Below, piece after piece: positions 41,974 to 51,524 of a DNA stretch of 64,000 bases; within the stretch, counting starts at the first letter, position 1; each line of letters opens with the position of its first letter. The position numbers and the translations under genes were made by a program. Source of the stretch: Pyrinomonadaceae bacterium (lineage in GTDB: Bacteria > Acidobacteriota > Blastocatellia > Pyrinomonadales > Pyrinomonadaceae); the NCBI GenBank assembly GCA_021463165.1, contig JAJTWY010000015.1, positions 1 through 64,000 on the forward strand. Direction: 5' to 3'. The notes under the pieces were generated by a model, which did no database searches, had not been told where the DNA came from, and worked only from the letters and a program-made list of their open reading frames with translations.

Positions 41974-44397
41974 ATGCAGGAATTCACAGATCAGATGCCG
42001 GCGGATATCGAACGTTTCCCCATGGTTCCGATCCGGGACGTAGTTATTTTTCCGTTCACTAAAGTAGCATTCAAGATCGGCCGGCCGTCGTCGGTGATGG
42101 CCCTTGAGCAGGCGATGACCGGCGAACGACAGATATTTCTCGCCACCCAACACGATGCGACAGTCGATGAACCGGCTCCGCACCAGATCTTCCAGGTAGG
42201 TACGCTTGGGCGGATCTTGCAAGCCCAGCGACAGGACAACGGACAGATAAAGGTCGTGGTAGAAGGCCGCGATCGCGGGCGTTCGGTTCGTGTCGAACAG
42301 GGCGCTGACGGCATGTTCTATGCGCACGTTCGCAGAATAGCCGCGACGGACGAATCCGGTTACCGGACCGACGGATTGCTGCAGAAGATCCACTCACTCG
42401 TCGAGCAGTTTTTGCGCGTGTCGCCCGATGCTTATACAGATGCTCTGCACGCTTCGCTCCGAGGCGTTTCGGCCGCGCAGATCGCTGACTCGATGGCATC
42501 GCACCTACGGATCGGGGTCGAGGAGAAGCAGGAATTGCTCGAAACGGTTTCGGTCGCTGAAAGGTTGCAGAAGCTGGTCGAGGTCCTAGAAGCCGAGATC
42601 GAAAAGCGGCAGCTTGATCGAAATATCCATTCGCGGACAAAGAAGCAGATGGACAAGCATCAGCGTGAATATTATCTGAACGAGCAGATCAAGGCGATAC
42701 ACAAAGAACTTGGCCGTAAGGACGACAAGGCAGAGCTGGATGACCTCAAGAAGAAGATCGAGGAAGCCGGCATGACCGAGGAGGCGACCGATAAGGCGAT
42801 GCAGGAATTTGCCCGCCTGGAAGCGATGCCGCCGATGTCGGCTGAGGGAACGGTCGCTCGGACTTATCTCGATTGGCTGATAAATGTCCCGTGGCAGAAA
42901 CGCTCCGATGAGATCGAGGACCTGAGCCAGGCTGAGAGGACCCTCAACGAGGACCATTACGGCCTCGAGAAGATCAAGGATCGAATTCTCGAATTTCTGG
43001 CGGTTCGCCAGCTTGTAAAAAATCCCAAGGGCACGATCCTGTGTTTTGTCGGGGCTCCGGGCGTCGGTAAGACTTCGCTCGGAAAGTCGATCGCAAATGC
43101 AACGGGCAGAAAATTTGTTCGGCTGGCGCTTGGCGGTGTGCATGACGAGGCCGAGATCCGCGGCCATCGTCGAACGTATATCGGGTCGATGCCGGGTCAG
43201 ATCATCCAGTTGATGAAACGCGCGGGTACGACGAATCCGGTGATGTTGCTTGACGAGGTGGATAAACTCGGGCGCGACTATCGCGGCGACCCGAGCGCGG
43301 CCCTGCTCGAAGTGCTCGACCCCGAACAGAACAGCACGTTTCGCGATCACTACCTGGATGTCGATTATGATCTTTCGCATGTATTCTTTATTGCGACGGC
43401 AAACGTGCTGCATACGATCCCGCCGGCCCTTCAGGACAGGCTTGAGATACTGAACCTCTCCGGTTATACCGAGCGAGAGAAACTTGAGATCGCCAAACAG
43501 CACCTGATCGCAAAGCAATGCGAGAACAGCGGTGTCGATCCCGAACGTGTAGTTTTCACCGACGATGGAATATTGGAGACGATCAGGCACTATACGCGGG
43601 AGGCGGGTGTTCGCAACCTGGAACGGGAGATAGGGTCATGTCTGCGAAAGATCGCCCGAAAGTTCGTCGGGACCGACGACAAAGATGGATTCAGGGTCGT
43701 GATCGACGCCGAAAAGGTCCAGGAATTGCTCGGGGTTATTCGCTATCGCAAGCAGGACATCGCACGAAAGAGTGAGATCGGACTCGTGAACGGCCTTGCC
43801 TGGACAGAGGTTGGCGGTGACGTGCTTCAGGTGGAGGCGACGCTCGTAAAGGGCAAAGGAGATGTTACCCTGACGGGAAAGCTCGGCGAGGTGATGCAGG
43901 AATCGGCAAAAGCGGCGCTGACATGTATCCGAACTCGAGCAGAGGATCTCGGGATCGACCCGGCGACCTTCCGCGAGCACGACCTTCATATTCACGTCCC
44001 TGAGGGAGCGATACCGAAGGACGGGCCGAGCGCCGGGATAACGATCGCAACGGCAATGGTTTCAGTGATGACGCAAAATCCGGCAAGGCACGATGTTGCA
44101 ATGACCGGTGAAATAACGCTTCGCGGAAAGGTCCTTCCGATCGGAGGTGTCAAGGAAAAGCTGTTGGCCGCCCATCGTTTTGGGCTGAGGACGATCATTC
44201 TTTCGAAGGACAACGAAAAGGATCTGGTCGATATTCCTGACGAGGTTCGTGACGAATTGACGGTCCACGCTGTCGAGTACATCGACGAGGTTTTGGAGCT
44301 AGCTCTTGAGCAGCGTGGTGACGAGATCAAACTCGACACTCCGGTATTGTGGAGCAGCGAACCGTCGGCGGCCGATATCTCGGCGGGCGTCGAGTGA
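41974..44397 (+). CDS. lon: ATP-dependent protease Lon
   Basis: The 807-residue LonA-type protease has an N-terminal substrate-binding LON domain (FPMVPIRDVVIFP), a coiled-coil region, an AAA+ module with GAPGVGKTS and a C-terminal peptidase domain. The catalytic Ser is in PKDGPSAGI and the catalytic Lys in GGVKEKLLAA. It degrades misfolded and regulatory proteins. The 200-bp region after the clpX terminator should hold its promoter, but I see no convincing hexamers. engB follows after 4 bp, probably in the same transcript. Confidence 0.97.
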   Translation: MQEFTDQMPADIERFPMVPIRDVVIFPFTKVAFKIGRPSSVMALEQAMTGERQIFLATQHDATVDEPAPHQIFQVGTLGRILQAQRQDNGQIKVVVEGRDRGRSVRVEQGADGMFYAHVRRIAATDESGYRTDGLLQKIHSLVEQFLRVSPDAYTDALHASLRGVSAAQIADSMASHLRIGVEEKQELLETVSVAERLQKLVEVLEAEIEKRQLDRNIHSRTKKQMDKHQREYYLNEQIKAIHKELGRKDDKAELDDLKKKIEEAGMTEEATDKAMQEFARLEAMPPMSAEGTVARTYLDWLINVPWQKRSDEIEDLSQAERTLNEDHYGLEKIKDRILEFLAVRQLVKNPKGTILCFVGAPGVGKTSLGKSIANATGRKFVRLALGGVHDEAEIRGHRRTYIGSMPGQIIQLMKRAGTTNPVMLLDEVDKLGRDYRGDPSAALLEVLDPEQNSTFRDHYLDVDYDLSHVFFIATANVLHTIPPALQDRLEILNLSGYTEREKLEIAKQHLIAKQCENSGVDPERVVFTDDGILETIRHYTREAGVRNLEREIGSCLRKIARKFVGTDDKDGFRVVIDAEKVQELLGVIRYRKQDIARKSEIGLVNGLAWTEVGGDVLQVEATLVKGKGDVTLTGKLGEVMQESAKAALTCIRTRAEDLGIDPATFREHDLHIHVPEGAIPKDGPSAGITIATAMVSVMTQNPARHDVAMTGEITLRGKVLPIGGVKEKLLAAHRFGLRTIILSKDNEKDLVDIPDEVRDELTVHAVEYIDEVLELALEQRGDEIKLDTPVLWSSEPSAADISAGVE

Positions 44398-44401
44398 GCC
44401 A

Positions 44402-44974
44402 ATGAAGATCGTTTCGGCGGAATTCGTTAAGAGCGCGTTCGAAAAGCGACATTGGGTCGATGACGACCGGCCGGAGATCGCATTCCTGGGTCGCTCGAAT
44501 GTGGGGAAATCGTCTCTAATAAATTCCTTGCTAATGCGGCGAGGCCTCGCTCGGACATCGAACACACCGGGACGCACTCAGAGCATCAACTTTTTCCTGA
44601 TCAATGATTCGTTCTATTTTACCGATCTGCCCGGCTACGGTTTTGCAAAAGTCGCGAAGTCGATGAGGGTCGAATGGGGCGATATGGCGAGGCAGTATCT
44701 GGAAGAGCGAGAACAGCTTCGGCTGTGTGTTCAGCTGATCGATTCTCGCCATCCGCCGACAAGACTCGACCTTCAACTCAACGAATGGATCGAGCACAAC
44801 CAGAAAGCTCGGGTGATCGTCGCGACCAAATCCGACAAGCTTTCAAATAACGAACTCGAGCGTTCTAAGAAGCAAATCGAGATTTTGATACCGAATGCAC
44901 GGATAATCGCATACTCCGCTACCATGGGCCGGGGACGCGATGAGGTCTGGGGAGCGATCGCCGGATCGATCTGA
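44402..44974 (+). CDS. engB: Ribosome biogenesis GTP-binding protein EngB/YsxC
   Basis: This 190-residue TRAFAC GTPase has G1 GRSNVGKSS, G3 DLPGYGFAK and G4 TKSDK, the standard EngB set. It acts in late 50S subunit assembly. The ATG at 44402 gives the family start (MKIVSAEFVKSAF) and lies 4 bp after the lon stop. The lon-engB order is common in bacteria. Confidence 0.96.
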   Translation: MKIVSAEFVKSAFEKRHWVDDDRPEIAFLGRSNVGKSSLINSLLMRRGLARTSNTPGRTQSINFFLINDSFYFTDLPGYGFAKVAKSMRVEWGDMARQYLEEREQLRLCVQLIDSRHPPTRLDLQLNEWIEHNQKARVIVATKSDKLSNNELERSKKQIEILIPNARIIAYSATMGRGRDEVWGAIAGSI

Positions 44975-45029
44975 AATTGTTAACGATCGAATTTTTTTGA
45001 GCTTTCTGGCCGATGACGTTATTTTCGGG

Positions 45030-45058
45030 TTGATTTCTTTCGGGTGATATTGTAATAA
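45030..45058 (+). promoter_or_regulatory. Putative promoter for rho with long leader
   Basis: TTGATT at 45030 and TAATAA at 45053 are spaced by 17 bp in the 284-bp, AT-rich gap before rho. It would give a leader of roughly 190 nt. Long leaders are compatible with rho autoregulation known in other bacteria. This is a visual call. Confidence 0.4.
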
Positions 45059-45258
45059 TTATGTTTCCCGGTAACTCTGTTTTCTGGAAAGCTCTAGGAG
45101 CTTATCACTGGCTTTACTATTTTTACAGTTCCGTAAGATTTTCTCCGCTTTAATTCTAAATTTTTTCGAATCGCGTGAGTGCGCGAGGAAAATTGATAAA
45201 AACTTCGATCTTGCTCGTATTGAGCATCCATACTTCCAATTGATCACGTTGACTAAAC

Positions 45259-46668
45259 ATGCCTACTAAATCTACCCAGTCCCGCAAACCCAAAGTTGCC
45301 AAGGCTGCTCCGCCGGAGGAGACAGCGGTTGTCGATGTTGAAGAGCCAAAATCAACAAATAGCGACACCAACGGCAAGAAGTCGTCTGAACCCGCACCTG
45401 TTGAAGACACTGCGCTAAACATTTCCAGTTTGAAAGATATGTCGATCAGCGAGCTGACGCACATCGCAAAGGAAATGGGTATCGAGGGAGCGACGGGACT
45501 CAGAAAACAAGAGCTTATCTTCAAGGTTCTGGCTGCTCAGACAGAAAAGAGCGGATTGATCTTTTCGCAGGGAGTTCTTGAGACGCTGCCCGACGGATTT
45601 GGGTTCCTTCGTGCGCCGGAATACAACTATTTGCCGGGGCCGGACGATATTTACGTCAGCCCGTCGCAGATCCGCAAGTTCGATCTCAGAACCGGCGATA
45701 CGGTCTCGGGCCAGATCCGGCCGCCAAAGGAGGGAGAACGGTATTTTGCCCTGATCAAGGTCGAGGCGATCAACTTTGAGGCACCTGAGCAGTCGCGTGA
45801 GAAAGTTTTCTTTGACAATCTGACGCCGCTGTATCCTGATGAACAACTCAACATGGAGATCGAGGGCGATCCAGAACGTATCGCCGCCCGCGTGATGGAC
45901 CTAGTCACGCCGATCGGAAAGGGCCAGCGTGCACTGATCGTCGCTCCGCCGCGAACTGGTAAGACGATGCTCCTGCAGACGATCGCGAATTCGATCACAA
46001 TGAATCACCCCGAAGTGGCGTTGATCGTTCTGCTTATCGACGAGCGTCCAGAGGAAGTTACCGACATGCAGCGTTCGGTCAAGGGCGAGGTCATCTCCTC
46101 GACATTTGACGAACCGCCGACGCGACACGTGCAGGTTGCGGACATGGTCATCGAGAAGGCAAAACGCCTTGTTGAACACAAACGCGATGTCGTTATCTTG
46201 CTCGATTCGATCACGCGTCTCGCCCGTGCCCATAACGCCGTTGTCCCGCCGTCAGGAAAGATCCTCTCGGGCGGTATCGATTCGAATGCCCTCCAGCGTC
46301 CAAAGCGTTTCTTTGGCGCGGCCAGAAATATCGAAGAAGGCGGCTCGCTGACGATCATTGCCACCGCCCTGATCGATACCGGTTCGAGAATGGATGACGT
46401 CATCTTTGAGGAGTTCAAGGGAACGGGTAACTCGGAAATTCATCTCGACCGAAAACTTTCCGATAAACGGCTATTCCCGGCGATCGATCTCCAGCGTTCG
46501 GGCACGCGGAAAGAAGAGCTGCTGATCGGCAAAGAAGACCTGAACCGCATCTGGGTAATGCGGCGTGTGCTCAACCCGCTGTCGCCCGTTGAGCAAATGG
46601 AGGTCGTACTCGAACGACTCGGCAAGACGAAGACGAACGCTGAGTTTCTGGCCTCAATGCAGACCTAA
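45259..46668 (+). CDS. rho: Transcription termination factor Rho
   Basis: The 469-residue hexameric RNA helicase has an acidic/low-complexity N-terminal extension (residues 1-52), a Rho_N SAP-like domain, the RNA-binding cold-shock domain ([20 protein letters not shown]), Walker A APPRTGKT and Walker [14 protein letters not shown]. It terminates untranslated transcripts. The N-terminal extension is longer than in E. coli Rho and resembles the insertion-bearing forms of other phyla. Confidence 0.96.
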   Translation: MPTKSTQSRKPKVAKAAPPEETAVVDVEEPKSTNSDTNGKKSSEPAPVEDTALNISSLKDMSISELTHIAKEMGIEGATGLRKQELIFKVLAAQTEKSGLIFSQGVLETLPDGFGFLRAPEYNYLPGPDDIYVSPSQIRKFDLRTGDTVSGQIRPPKEGERYFALIKVEAINFEAPEQSREKVFFDNLTPLYPDEQLNMEIEGDPERIAARVMDLVTPIGKGQRALIVAPPRTGKTMLLQTIANSITMNHPEVALIVLLIDERPEEVTDMQRSVKGEVISSTFDEPPTRHVQVADMVIEKAKRLVEHKRDVVILLDSITRLARAHNAVVPPSGKILSGGIDSNALQRPKRFFGAARNIEEGGSLTIIATALIDTGSRMDDVIFEEFKGTGNSEIHLDRKLSDKRLFPAIDLQRSGTRKEELLIGKEDLNRIWVMRRVLNPLSPVEQMEVVLERLGKTKTNAEFLASMQT

Positions 46669-46718
46669 GATCGTTGACAACGCTCTGAGCGGTGGATAAG
46701 CTGAAATCATCAAACAAG

Positions 46719-46982
46719 ATGGCGCTTGAGACTGAAATAGCATTTTTCGATAAGCAAAAACCTGAATTGGTCGAAAAATACCTTGGGCGATTCGTGCTTA
46801 TTCGGGATAGCGAACTCATCGGCGTCTTTAACACCATCCAAGAAGCTATTGCTGCCGGTGCCCGACAATTCGGCCTTTCTTCCTTCCTCGTTCGTGAGGT
46901 TAAGCTTGAAGCTGAAGCAGAATTATTTATTCCCGCTCTTAGTTTGGGATTGTTAAATGCCAATTCTACACGTCCAGTATGA
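46719..46982 (+). CDS. DUF5678-like small protein
   Basis: The 87-residue protein contains the short motif ELVEKYLGRFVLIRDSELIG followed by FNTIQEAIAAGARQFG, as in DUF5678 proteins. This fold is a small alpha/beta unit of unknown role. The ATG at 46719 is preferred to a GTG at 46692. Its 3' end overlaps the retropepsin-like gene by 26 bp, so the two are coupled. Confidence 0.75.
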   Translation: MALETEIAFFDKQKPELVEKYLGRFVLIRDSELIGVFNTIQEAIAAGARQFGLSSFLVREVKLEAEAELFIPALSLGLLNANSTRPV

Positions 46983-47442
46983 GGGCCAGTCGACAGATCG
47001 GGATGGCAAACACCTAAAGATTTCCTCAGCATCAGCCCTTGCCAAACAAGGTCCGATAGTCCAGGCAATCATAGGCATAGGAACAGCGTTTTCCGAAGAA
47101 CTGGCGCATCAAGGAATCGCATCGCCGGGGCCGGTAGCCGGTTCTGCGTTGATCGACACAGGCGCATCCACAACGTGCATTGACGACTCGATCGCGTGGT
47201 CGATGGGAATACCGTCGCTCGACAAAGTCCTGATTTCGTCTGCCTCGCATCCCGCAACGCAGCAACACGTTTACGCGGTTACGCTGGAAATTGTTGGCTC
47301 ACCGATCAGACTCGAGGTGCCGCGGGCCGTTGGGGCAAGCCTTCAAAGTCAGGGTTTGATCGCGCTGATCGGTCGTGATTTTCTGCAACATTGCACGCTT
47401 CATTACAATGGAGTGATCGGAGCGGTTACACTTTCAGTCTAA
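46957..47442 (+). CDS. Retropepsin-like aspartic protease
   Basis: The 161-residue protein has the single-lobed aspartic protease signature: ALIDTGASTTCID (catalytic Asp-Thr-Gly), a hydrophobic strand and the C-terminal LIGRDFLQHC, which matches the second conserved box of bacterial retropepsin-like proteins. Such enzymes work as homodimers. No signal peptide is present, so it is cytosolic. It overlaps the DUF5678 gene; substrate unknown. Confidence 0.85.
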   Translation: MPILHVQYEGQSTDRDGKHLKISSASALAKQGPIVQAIIGIGTAFSEELAHQGIASPGPVAGSALIDTGASTTCIDDSIAWSMGIPSLDKVLISSASHPATQQHVYAVTLEIVGSPIRLEVPRAVGASLQSQGLIALIGRDFLQHCTLHYNGVIGAVTLSV

Positions 47443-47444
47443 AG

Positions 47445-48866
47445 ATGCGTGTTGCTGTAATTTCATCCGAAGCGGTTCCATATTCCAAAACAGGCGGCCT
47501 CGGCGACGTGGCCGGCGCTTTGCCAAAGGCATTGAAGCAGATCGGGATCGATTCGCTATTGATAACGCCTTGTTACTGGCAGACCAAGGGCGAGTACCTA
47601 TGGCATACGGCGATCGATGACCTTTGGTTGACTTGGCGAGGGAAGTCCGTTCGAGCCAAGGCATTTTACAGCGAAGCGAATGGCTCCTCGACGTTCCTGG
47701 TCGATTCTCCTCCGCTATTTCATCGCGATTCGATCTACGGATACACCGAGGACTACGAACGCTTTGCCTTCTTTAACCACGCCGCGATCGAGTTGCTAAA
47801 ACGCATCGGCCATGCTCCGGATGTGGTTCATCTAAACGATTGGCATTGCGGCTTTGCGGCCGTCGAACTTGCCGCTCGTCGTCGATACGATCCGTTTTTT
47901 CGCGATACCAGAACGGTCTTTTCGATCCACAACATGGCCTATCAAGGTGGGTTTGGGTTGGGGGAATTACCTGCATTAGGTTTCACAAGCGGCTTTGCCC
48001 GAAATGCCTTTAGTTTTGATGGCTATGGTTCGGCGATGAAGGCCGGACTTGAGGTCTCGGATACATTATCGACCGTTTCCCGCCGGTATGGTTACGAGAT
48101 ACAAACCCCCGAGTTTGGCCAGGGCCTCGATTGGCTGACTCGACAGCGAGCGAATAGACTGATCGGGATAACGAACGGCGTCGATTACGAAGAATGGAAC
48201 CCTGCGACCGATAAGGAACTGCCCGCTCATTTCTCGATCGACGACATGGCGGGAAAGCTTGAATGCAAAAGGGCGTTACTGGATCGTTTCCACCTTCCGC
48301 AGGAACTCGACCGGCCCATTTTTGCCAGTGTTACGCGGCTTACGGGGCAAAAAGGCGTCGAGCTGATCAGGCAGGGAGCCGGTGACATTCTCGCAGCTGG
48401 AGGATTCTTTATCGCTCTAGGCTCGGGCGAGAAGGATTCCGAACAATTCTTGCAGGCTCTTCGCGATTACGCGCCATCGCGGGTCGGCGTTTATATCGGC
48501 TACAATGAAAGCTTGGCTCATTTGATCGAAGCAGGTGCGGATATGTTTTTGATGCCGTCGAAGTTTGAACCGTGTGGGCTAAACCAAATGTATTCATTGC
48601 GTTACGGCACGGTTCCGATAGTGCGCGCTACCGGTGGGCTCGATGATACCGTCGAGAATTGGGATGCGGTCAGCGGTCGTGGAAATGGGTTCAAGTTTGG
48701 TCCTTATCGGTCGGACAAGCTGCTCGAAAAGATCTATGAGGCCCGGTTTGCCTACGAAGATAAGGAAGCGTGGGTAACGATCCAACGCAATGGAATGTCC
48801 GTCGATAATTCGTGGGAGAACGCCGCCCGAAATTACGTTGAGCTTTACAAATGGACCTTGGCATAG
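47445..48866 (+). CDS. glgA: Glycogen synthase (ADP-glucose type)
   Basis: The 473-residue GT5 glycosyltransferase has the N-terminal EAVPYSKTGGLGDVAGALPK with the ADP-glucose-binding KTGGL, HDWH-like LNDWHCG, and the C-terminal PSKFEPCGLNQMYSLRYGT and VRATGGL. It extends alpha-1,4-glucan chains. It starts 2 bp after the retropepsin gene, so it may share its transcript. No other glg gene is in the window. Confidence 0.95.
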   Translation: MRVAVISSEAVPYSKTGGLGDVAGALPKALKQIGIDSLLITPCYWQTKGEYLWHTAIDDLWLTWRGKSVRAKAFYSEANGSSTFLVDSPPLFHRDSIYGYTEDYERFAFFNHAAIELLKRIGHAPDVVHLNDWHCGFAAVELAARRRYDPFFRDTRTVFSIHNMAYQGGFGLGELPALGFTSGFARNAFSFDGYGSAMKAGLEVSDTLSTVSRRYGYEIQTPEFGQGLDWLTRQRANRLIGITNGVDYEEWNPATDKELPAHFSIDDMAGKLECKRALLDRFHLPQELDRPIFASVTRLTGQKGVELIRQGAGDILAAGGFFIALGSGEKDSEQFLQALRDYAPSRVGVYIGYNESLAHLIEAGADMFLMPSKFEPCGLNQMYSLRYGTVPIVRATGGLDDTVENWDAVSGRGNGFKFGPYRSDKLLEKIYEARFAYEDKEAWVTIQRNGMSVDNSWENAARNYVELYKWTLA

Positions 48867-48917
48867 CTCGATCCATATAGGTCCTAGCGGTCGTCGAGGA
48901 GCTATACCCCAGATACT

Positions 48918-50228
48918 ATGATAATTGTGATAATCGGAGCCCAATGGGGCGATGAAGGAAAGGGAAAAGTCGTCGATCTGCTAGCCGATCGGTTTGATAT
49001 CGTGTCGCGCTATCAGGGCGGGCACAACGCCGGTCACAGCGTTTATGTAGGCGATAAAGCCTTTGTTCTCAGGCTTTTGCCGTCGGGCATTATTCACGAG
49101 GACAAGACCTGCGTACTGGGCAACGGCATGGTCATCGACCCAAAGGCATTTTTCGAAGAGGTCGATCAAATCGAGCAAAAGGGTATTTCGGTCTCGCCGG
49201 AACGGCTGAAGGTCTCTTCGCGCGCTCACCTCATTATGCCGTACCACAAGGCGCTCGATCATACGTCCGAAGAGCGACTTGGTAACGAGAAGATCGGCAC
49301 AACGCTTCGCGGCATCGGGCCGGCTTATGAAGACAAAGCAGGCCGTCGCGGCATTCGCGTCGCCGATGCGATGTCGCCTGACATATTAAAGTTACGTGTC
49401 GAACGCAACCTTGAAGAAGCAAATCGAATCATCGCTCTATTTGGACAGCAGCCGCTGCGCTCCGACGAGATCTTGGCTGAAGTATCGCCGCTGATCGAAC
49501 GACTGAGGCCCTATGTGTGCGAGACATCGCACTTTCTTGCTGACGCGCGTAAGTCGAATAAGAAAATTCTGCTCGAAGGCGCGCAGGCGACTCTACTCGA
49601 TGTCGATCACGGAACTTATCCGTATGTGACTTCCTCAAATCCGACTGCCGGCGGGGCGTCGGTCGGGGCGGGAATTCCACCTCATCACATTACCGGCGTG
49701 CTCGGTATCGTCCGTACGTACGCAACGCGTGTTGGCGAAGGGCCGTTCCCGACCGAGATGCTCGATGCCGAAGAGGGTACGGCAAATCTGATTCGCCAGC
49801 GCGGCAATGAATATGGCTCCGTAACAAAGCGTCCGCGACGCTGCGGCTGGTTTGATGCCGTTGCAACAAGATATGCAGCGGAGTTGAACGGATTCGACAG
49901 CGTTGCTCTGACAAAGCTCGATGTGCTCGACGCGCTTGACGAGATCAAAGTTTGTGTCGGTTACGAGATCGACGGCAAACGTGTCGATACGTTTCCGGCG
50001 GTTTCGAGCGATCTGCGCCAGATCAAGCCGGTTTATGAAACCTTGTCCGGATGGATGACAGAGACTGTCGGTGTTACCGAATTTGCCCGGCTGCCGGAAA
50101 AGGCTCAGAGCTATGTGAGGTTCCTTTCGAATGAGATCGGTGTCGAGATCGGATTGATATCGACCGGTCCTGAACGCGATCAGACGATCATTATGCAGAG
50201 ATCGGTGATGGAGGGGTGGTTCGCCTGA
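48918..50228 (+). CDS. purA: Adenylosuccinate synthetase
   Basis: The 436-residue enzyme joins IMP and aspartate with GTP, the first step from IMP to AMP. The N-terminal GAQWGDEGKGK P-loop, the HNAGH motif, GIGPAYEDKAGRRGIR and the C-terminal TKLDVLD are all present. It starts 51 bp after glgA and is followed after 6 bp by the GNAT gene. Confidence 0.97.
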   Translation: MIIVIIGAQWGDEGKGKVVDLLADRFDIVSRYQGGHNAGHSVYVGDKAFVLRLLPSGIIHEDKTCVLGNGMVIDPKAFFEEVDQIEQKGISVSPERLKVSSRAHLIMPYHKALDHTSEERLGNEKIGTTLRGIGPAYEDKAGRRGIRVADAMSPDILKLRVERNLEEANRIIALFGQQPLRSDEILAEVSPLIERLRPYVCETSHFLADARKSNKKILLEGAQATLLDVDHGTYPYVTSSNPTAGGASVGAGIPPHHITGVLGIVRTYATRVGEGPFPTEMLDAEEGTANLIRQRGNEYGSVTKRPRRCGWFDAVATRYAAELNGFDSVALTKLDVLDALDEIKVCVGYEIDGKRVDTFPAVSSDLRQIKPVYETLSGWMTETVGVTEFARLPEKAQSYVRFLSNEIGVEIGLISTGPERDQTIIMQRSVMEGWFA

Positions 50229-50234
50229 GCGGGA

Positions 50235-50714
50235 ATGCCAAATATTGAGATCGTTGAGTTTACTGACGAGTGGGCTCGTGATTTTGCGTCGCTGAATTAC
50301 GAATGGATCGAGAAGTTCTTCAGCGTCGAGAGACACGATCGTGAGATCCTTGACAACCCGATGAGGTCAGTTATCCAGCCCGGGGGACAGATATTTATGG
50401 CGATCGTTTCAGGCATCGCAGCAGGAACAGTCGCGATGATCCCGGCGGGCAGCACTGTGATGGAACTCACCAAAATGGCCGTAGCACCGGAGTTTCAGGG
50501 TATGGGCATCGCGAATCACTTGATGAAGAGCTGTATAGAATTCGCGACTGCAAGAGGCGTCGATCTTGTCTTTCTCGAATCACACCGTTCGCTAGGCCCT
50601 GCTCTCTCCCTATATCGAAAATTCGGTTTTGTTGAAACGCCGATGGATCCGAATTCCGAGTACGCCCGTGCTGACATCCGTATGGAACTTGCCATCCCGG
50701 GCAGCAATATGTAA
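50235..50714 (+). CDS. GNAT family N-acetyltransferase
   Basis: The 159-residue protein has the GNAT core: MELTKMAVAPEFQGMGIANHL contains the acetyl-CoA-binding Q/RxxGxG/A motif and YRKFGFVET the C-terminal motif B. It transfers an acetyl group from acetyl-CoA to an unknown amine. It lies 6 bp after purA, so it is probably co-transcribed, and is the last gene before tRNA-Lys. Confidence 0.88.
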   Translation: MPNIEIVEFTDEWARDFASLNYEWIEKFFSVERHDREILDNPMRSVIQPGGQIFMAIVSGIAAGTVAMIPAGSTVMELTKMAVAPEFQGMGIANHLMKSCIEFATARGVDLVFLESHRSLGPALSLYRKFGFVETPMDPNSEYARADIRMELAIPGSNM

Positions 50715-50742
50715 AATCTTGGATTCGGCCCATTGGCCGTGT

Positions 50743-50818
50743 GGTCCGATAGCTCAGTCGGTAGAGCAAATGGCTTTTAACCATTGGGTCCCTGGTTCGA
50801 GTCCAGGTCGGATCACCA
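50743..50818 (+). tRNA. tRNA-Lys (anticodon TTT)
   Basis: The 76-nt cloverleaf has acceptor GGTCCGA/TCGGATC (one G-U pair), anticodon stem AATGG/CCATT with loop CTTTTAA (anticodon at 50776-50778), T-stem CCTGG/CCAGG and encoded CCA. The gene content changes from core to accessory directly downstream. Confidence 0.97.
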
Positions 50819-50834
50819 ATATAATCAACAAGTT

Positions 50835-50859
50835 AAGGCGTCCAGATTGGACGCCTTTT
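50835..50859 (+). terminator. Intrinsic terminator after tRNA-Lys
   Basis: A 10-bp perfect stem (AAGGCGTCCA/TGGACGCCTT) with a 3-nt loop continues into a short T run, 16 bp after the tRNA. Confidence 0.85.
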
Positions 50860-50897
50860 CTCGTTTCTAACCATTTTACTAACCATTTGATCTCGGG

Positions 50898-51182
50898 CTA
50901 CTTCTTTCGTTGACTCCGAAAACGCGGCTTTAATCCAGGCAATTCTGTGAGTTGAAAATAGACCAACCTCGACCCATCACGCTGGAGTGTTGTGACCTTT
51001 CCCTGATTCACCCGGTTCCTCGCGGTGTCGTCCGTTATGCCGATGGCATCACATGCATCTTTTTGCTTTATGGCGATCACTGCTTTGAGCGGGCCGATCT
51101 GGGCCTCGATTTCCTCGCTGATAAGTATCCGCAGCATTCGAGCAAATTCTTCCTTTTGCATCACAACAAACTCACCTAGCAT
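50898..51182 (-). CDS. Small HTH DNA-binding protein
   Basis: The 94-residue protein has an N-terminal helix (EEFARMLRILISEEIEAQIG) and a helix-turn-helix in KQKDACDAIGITDDTARNRV, followed by a wing-like GSRLVYFQL. It resembles MerR/excisionase-type small regulators or recombination directionality factors. It is the first protein gene after tRNA-Lys and points back toward it, as in integrated elements. No integrase is found nearby. ATG 51161 is an alternative start with AGGTGA upstream. Confidence 0.65.
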   Translation of the reverse strand: MLGEFVVMQKEEFARMLRILISEEIEAQIGPLKAVIAIKQKDACDAIGITDDTARNRVNQGKVTTLQRDGSRLVYFQLTELPGLKPRFRSQRKK

Positions 51183-51194
51183 TGTTTCAGTACC

Positions 51195-51395
51195 TCACCC
51201 AAGTTGGGCTACGGCAAGTTCTATTCCGAAAGCTAAACCTCTTGTTCTTAGTCGATTTGCCAACTTGTTGGTAACTTTTTGCACCAGTGGTTGAATAATA
51301 GGCCAATATGGAAAGACGCTCAGAACGTGGACCTGTACTAATTGCGGGAAAGCGTCTCTAGCCTGCTTTCCTACAAACCGTTTTGGGATTATCAT
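51195..51395 (-). CDS. Possible small unknown protein
   Basis: This 66-codon frame ends 12 bp before the HTH gene on the same strand. The product (VQKVTNKLANRLRTRGLAFG and a short hydrophobic VHVLSVFPYWPIIQPLV) looks protein-like but matches no family I know. It may be real, a fragment, or chance. The remaining space to 51524 shows no clear promoter. Confidence 0.35.
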   Translation of the reverse strand: MIIPKRFVGKQARDAFPQLVQVHVLSVFPYWPIIQPLVQKVTNKLANRLRTRGLAFGIELAVAQLG

Positions 51396-51524
51396 ATGGG
51401 CTGGTTTCGCCTGCTAACGCCCTGTGAATCAGTGACGAATATTCGACGAAGATTGGTTCATCAACGATGGATTTAGACTTTCAAATGGGGGACAAGCAGT
51501 CGGTGCGTTATATGTTCGGCTCTT

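Noticed and set aside
42586..43590. 334-codon open frame on the minus strand
   Set aside because: It is fully antisense to lon, whose domains are intact; the translated product has no recognisable domain. High-GC codon bias produces such shadows.
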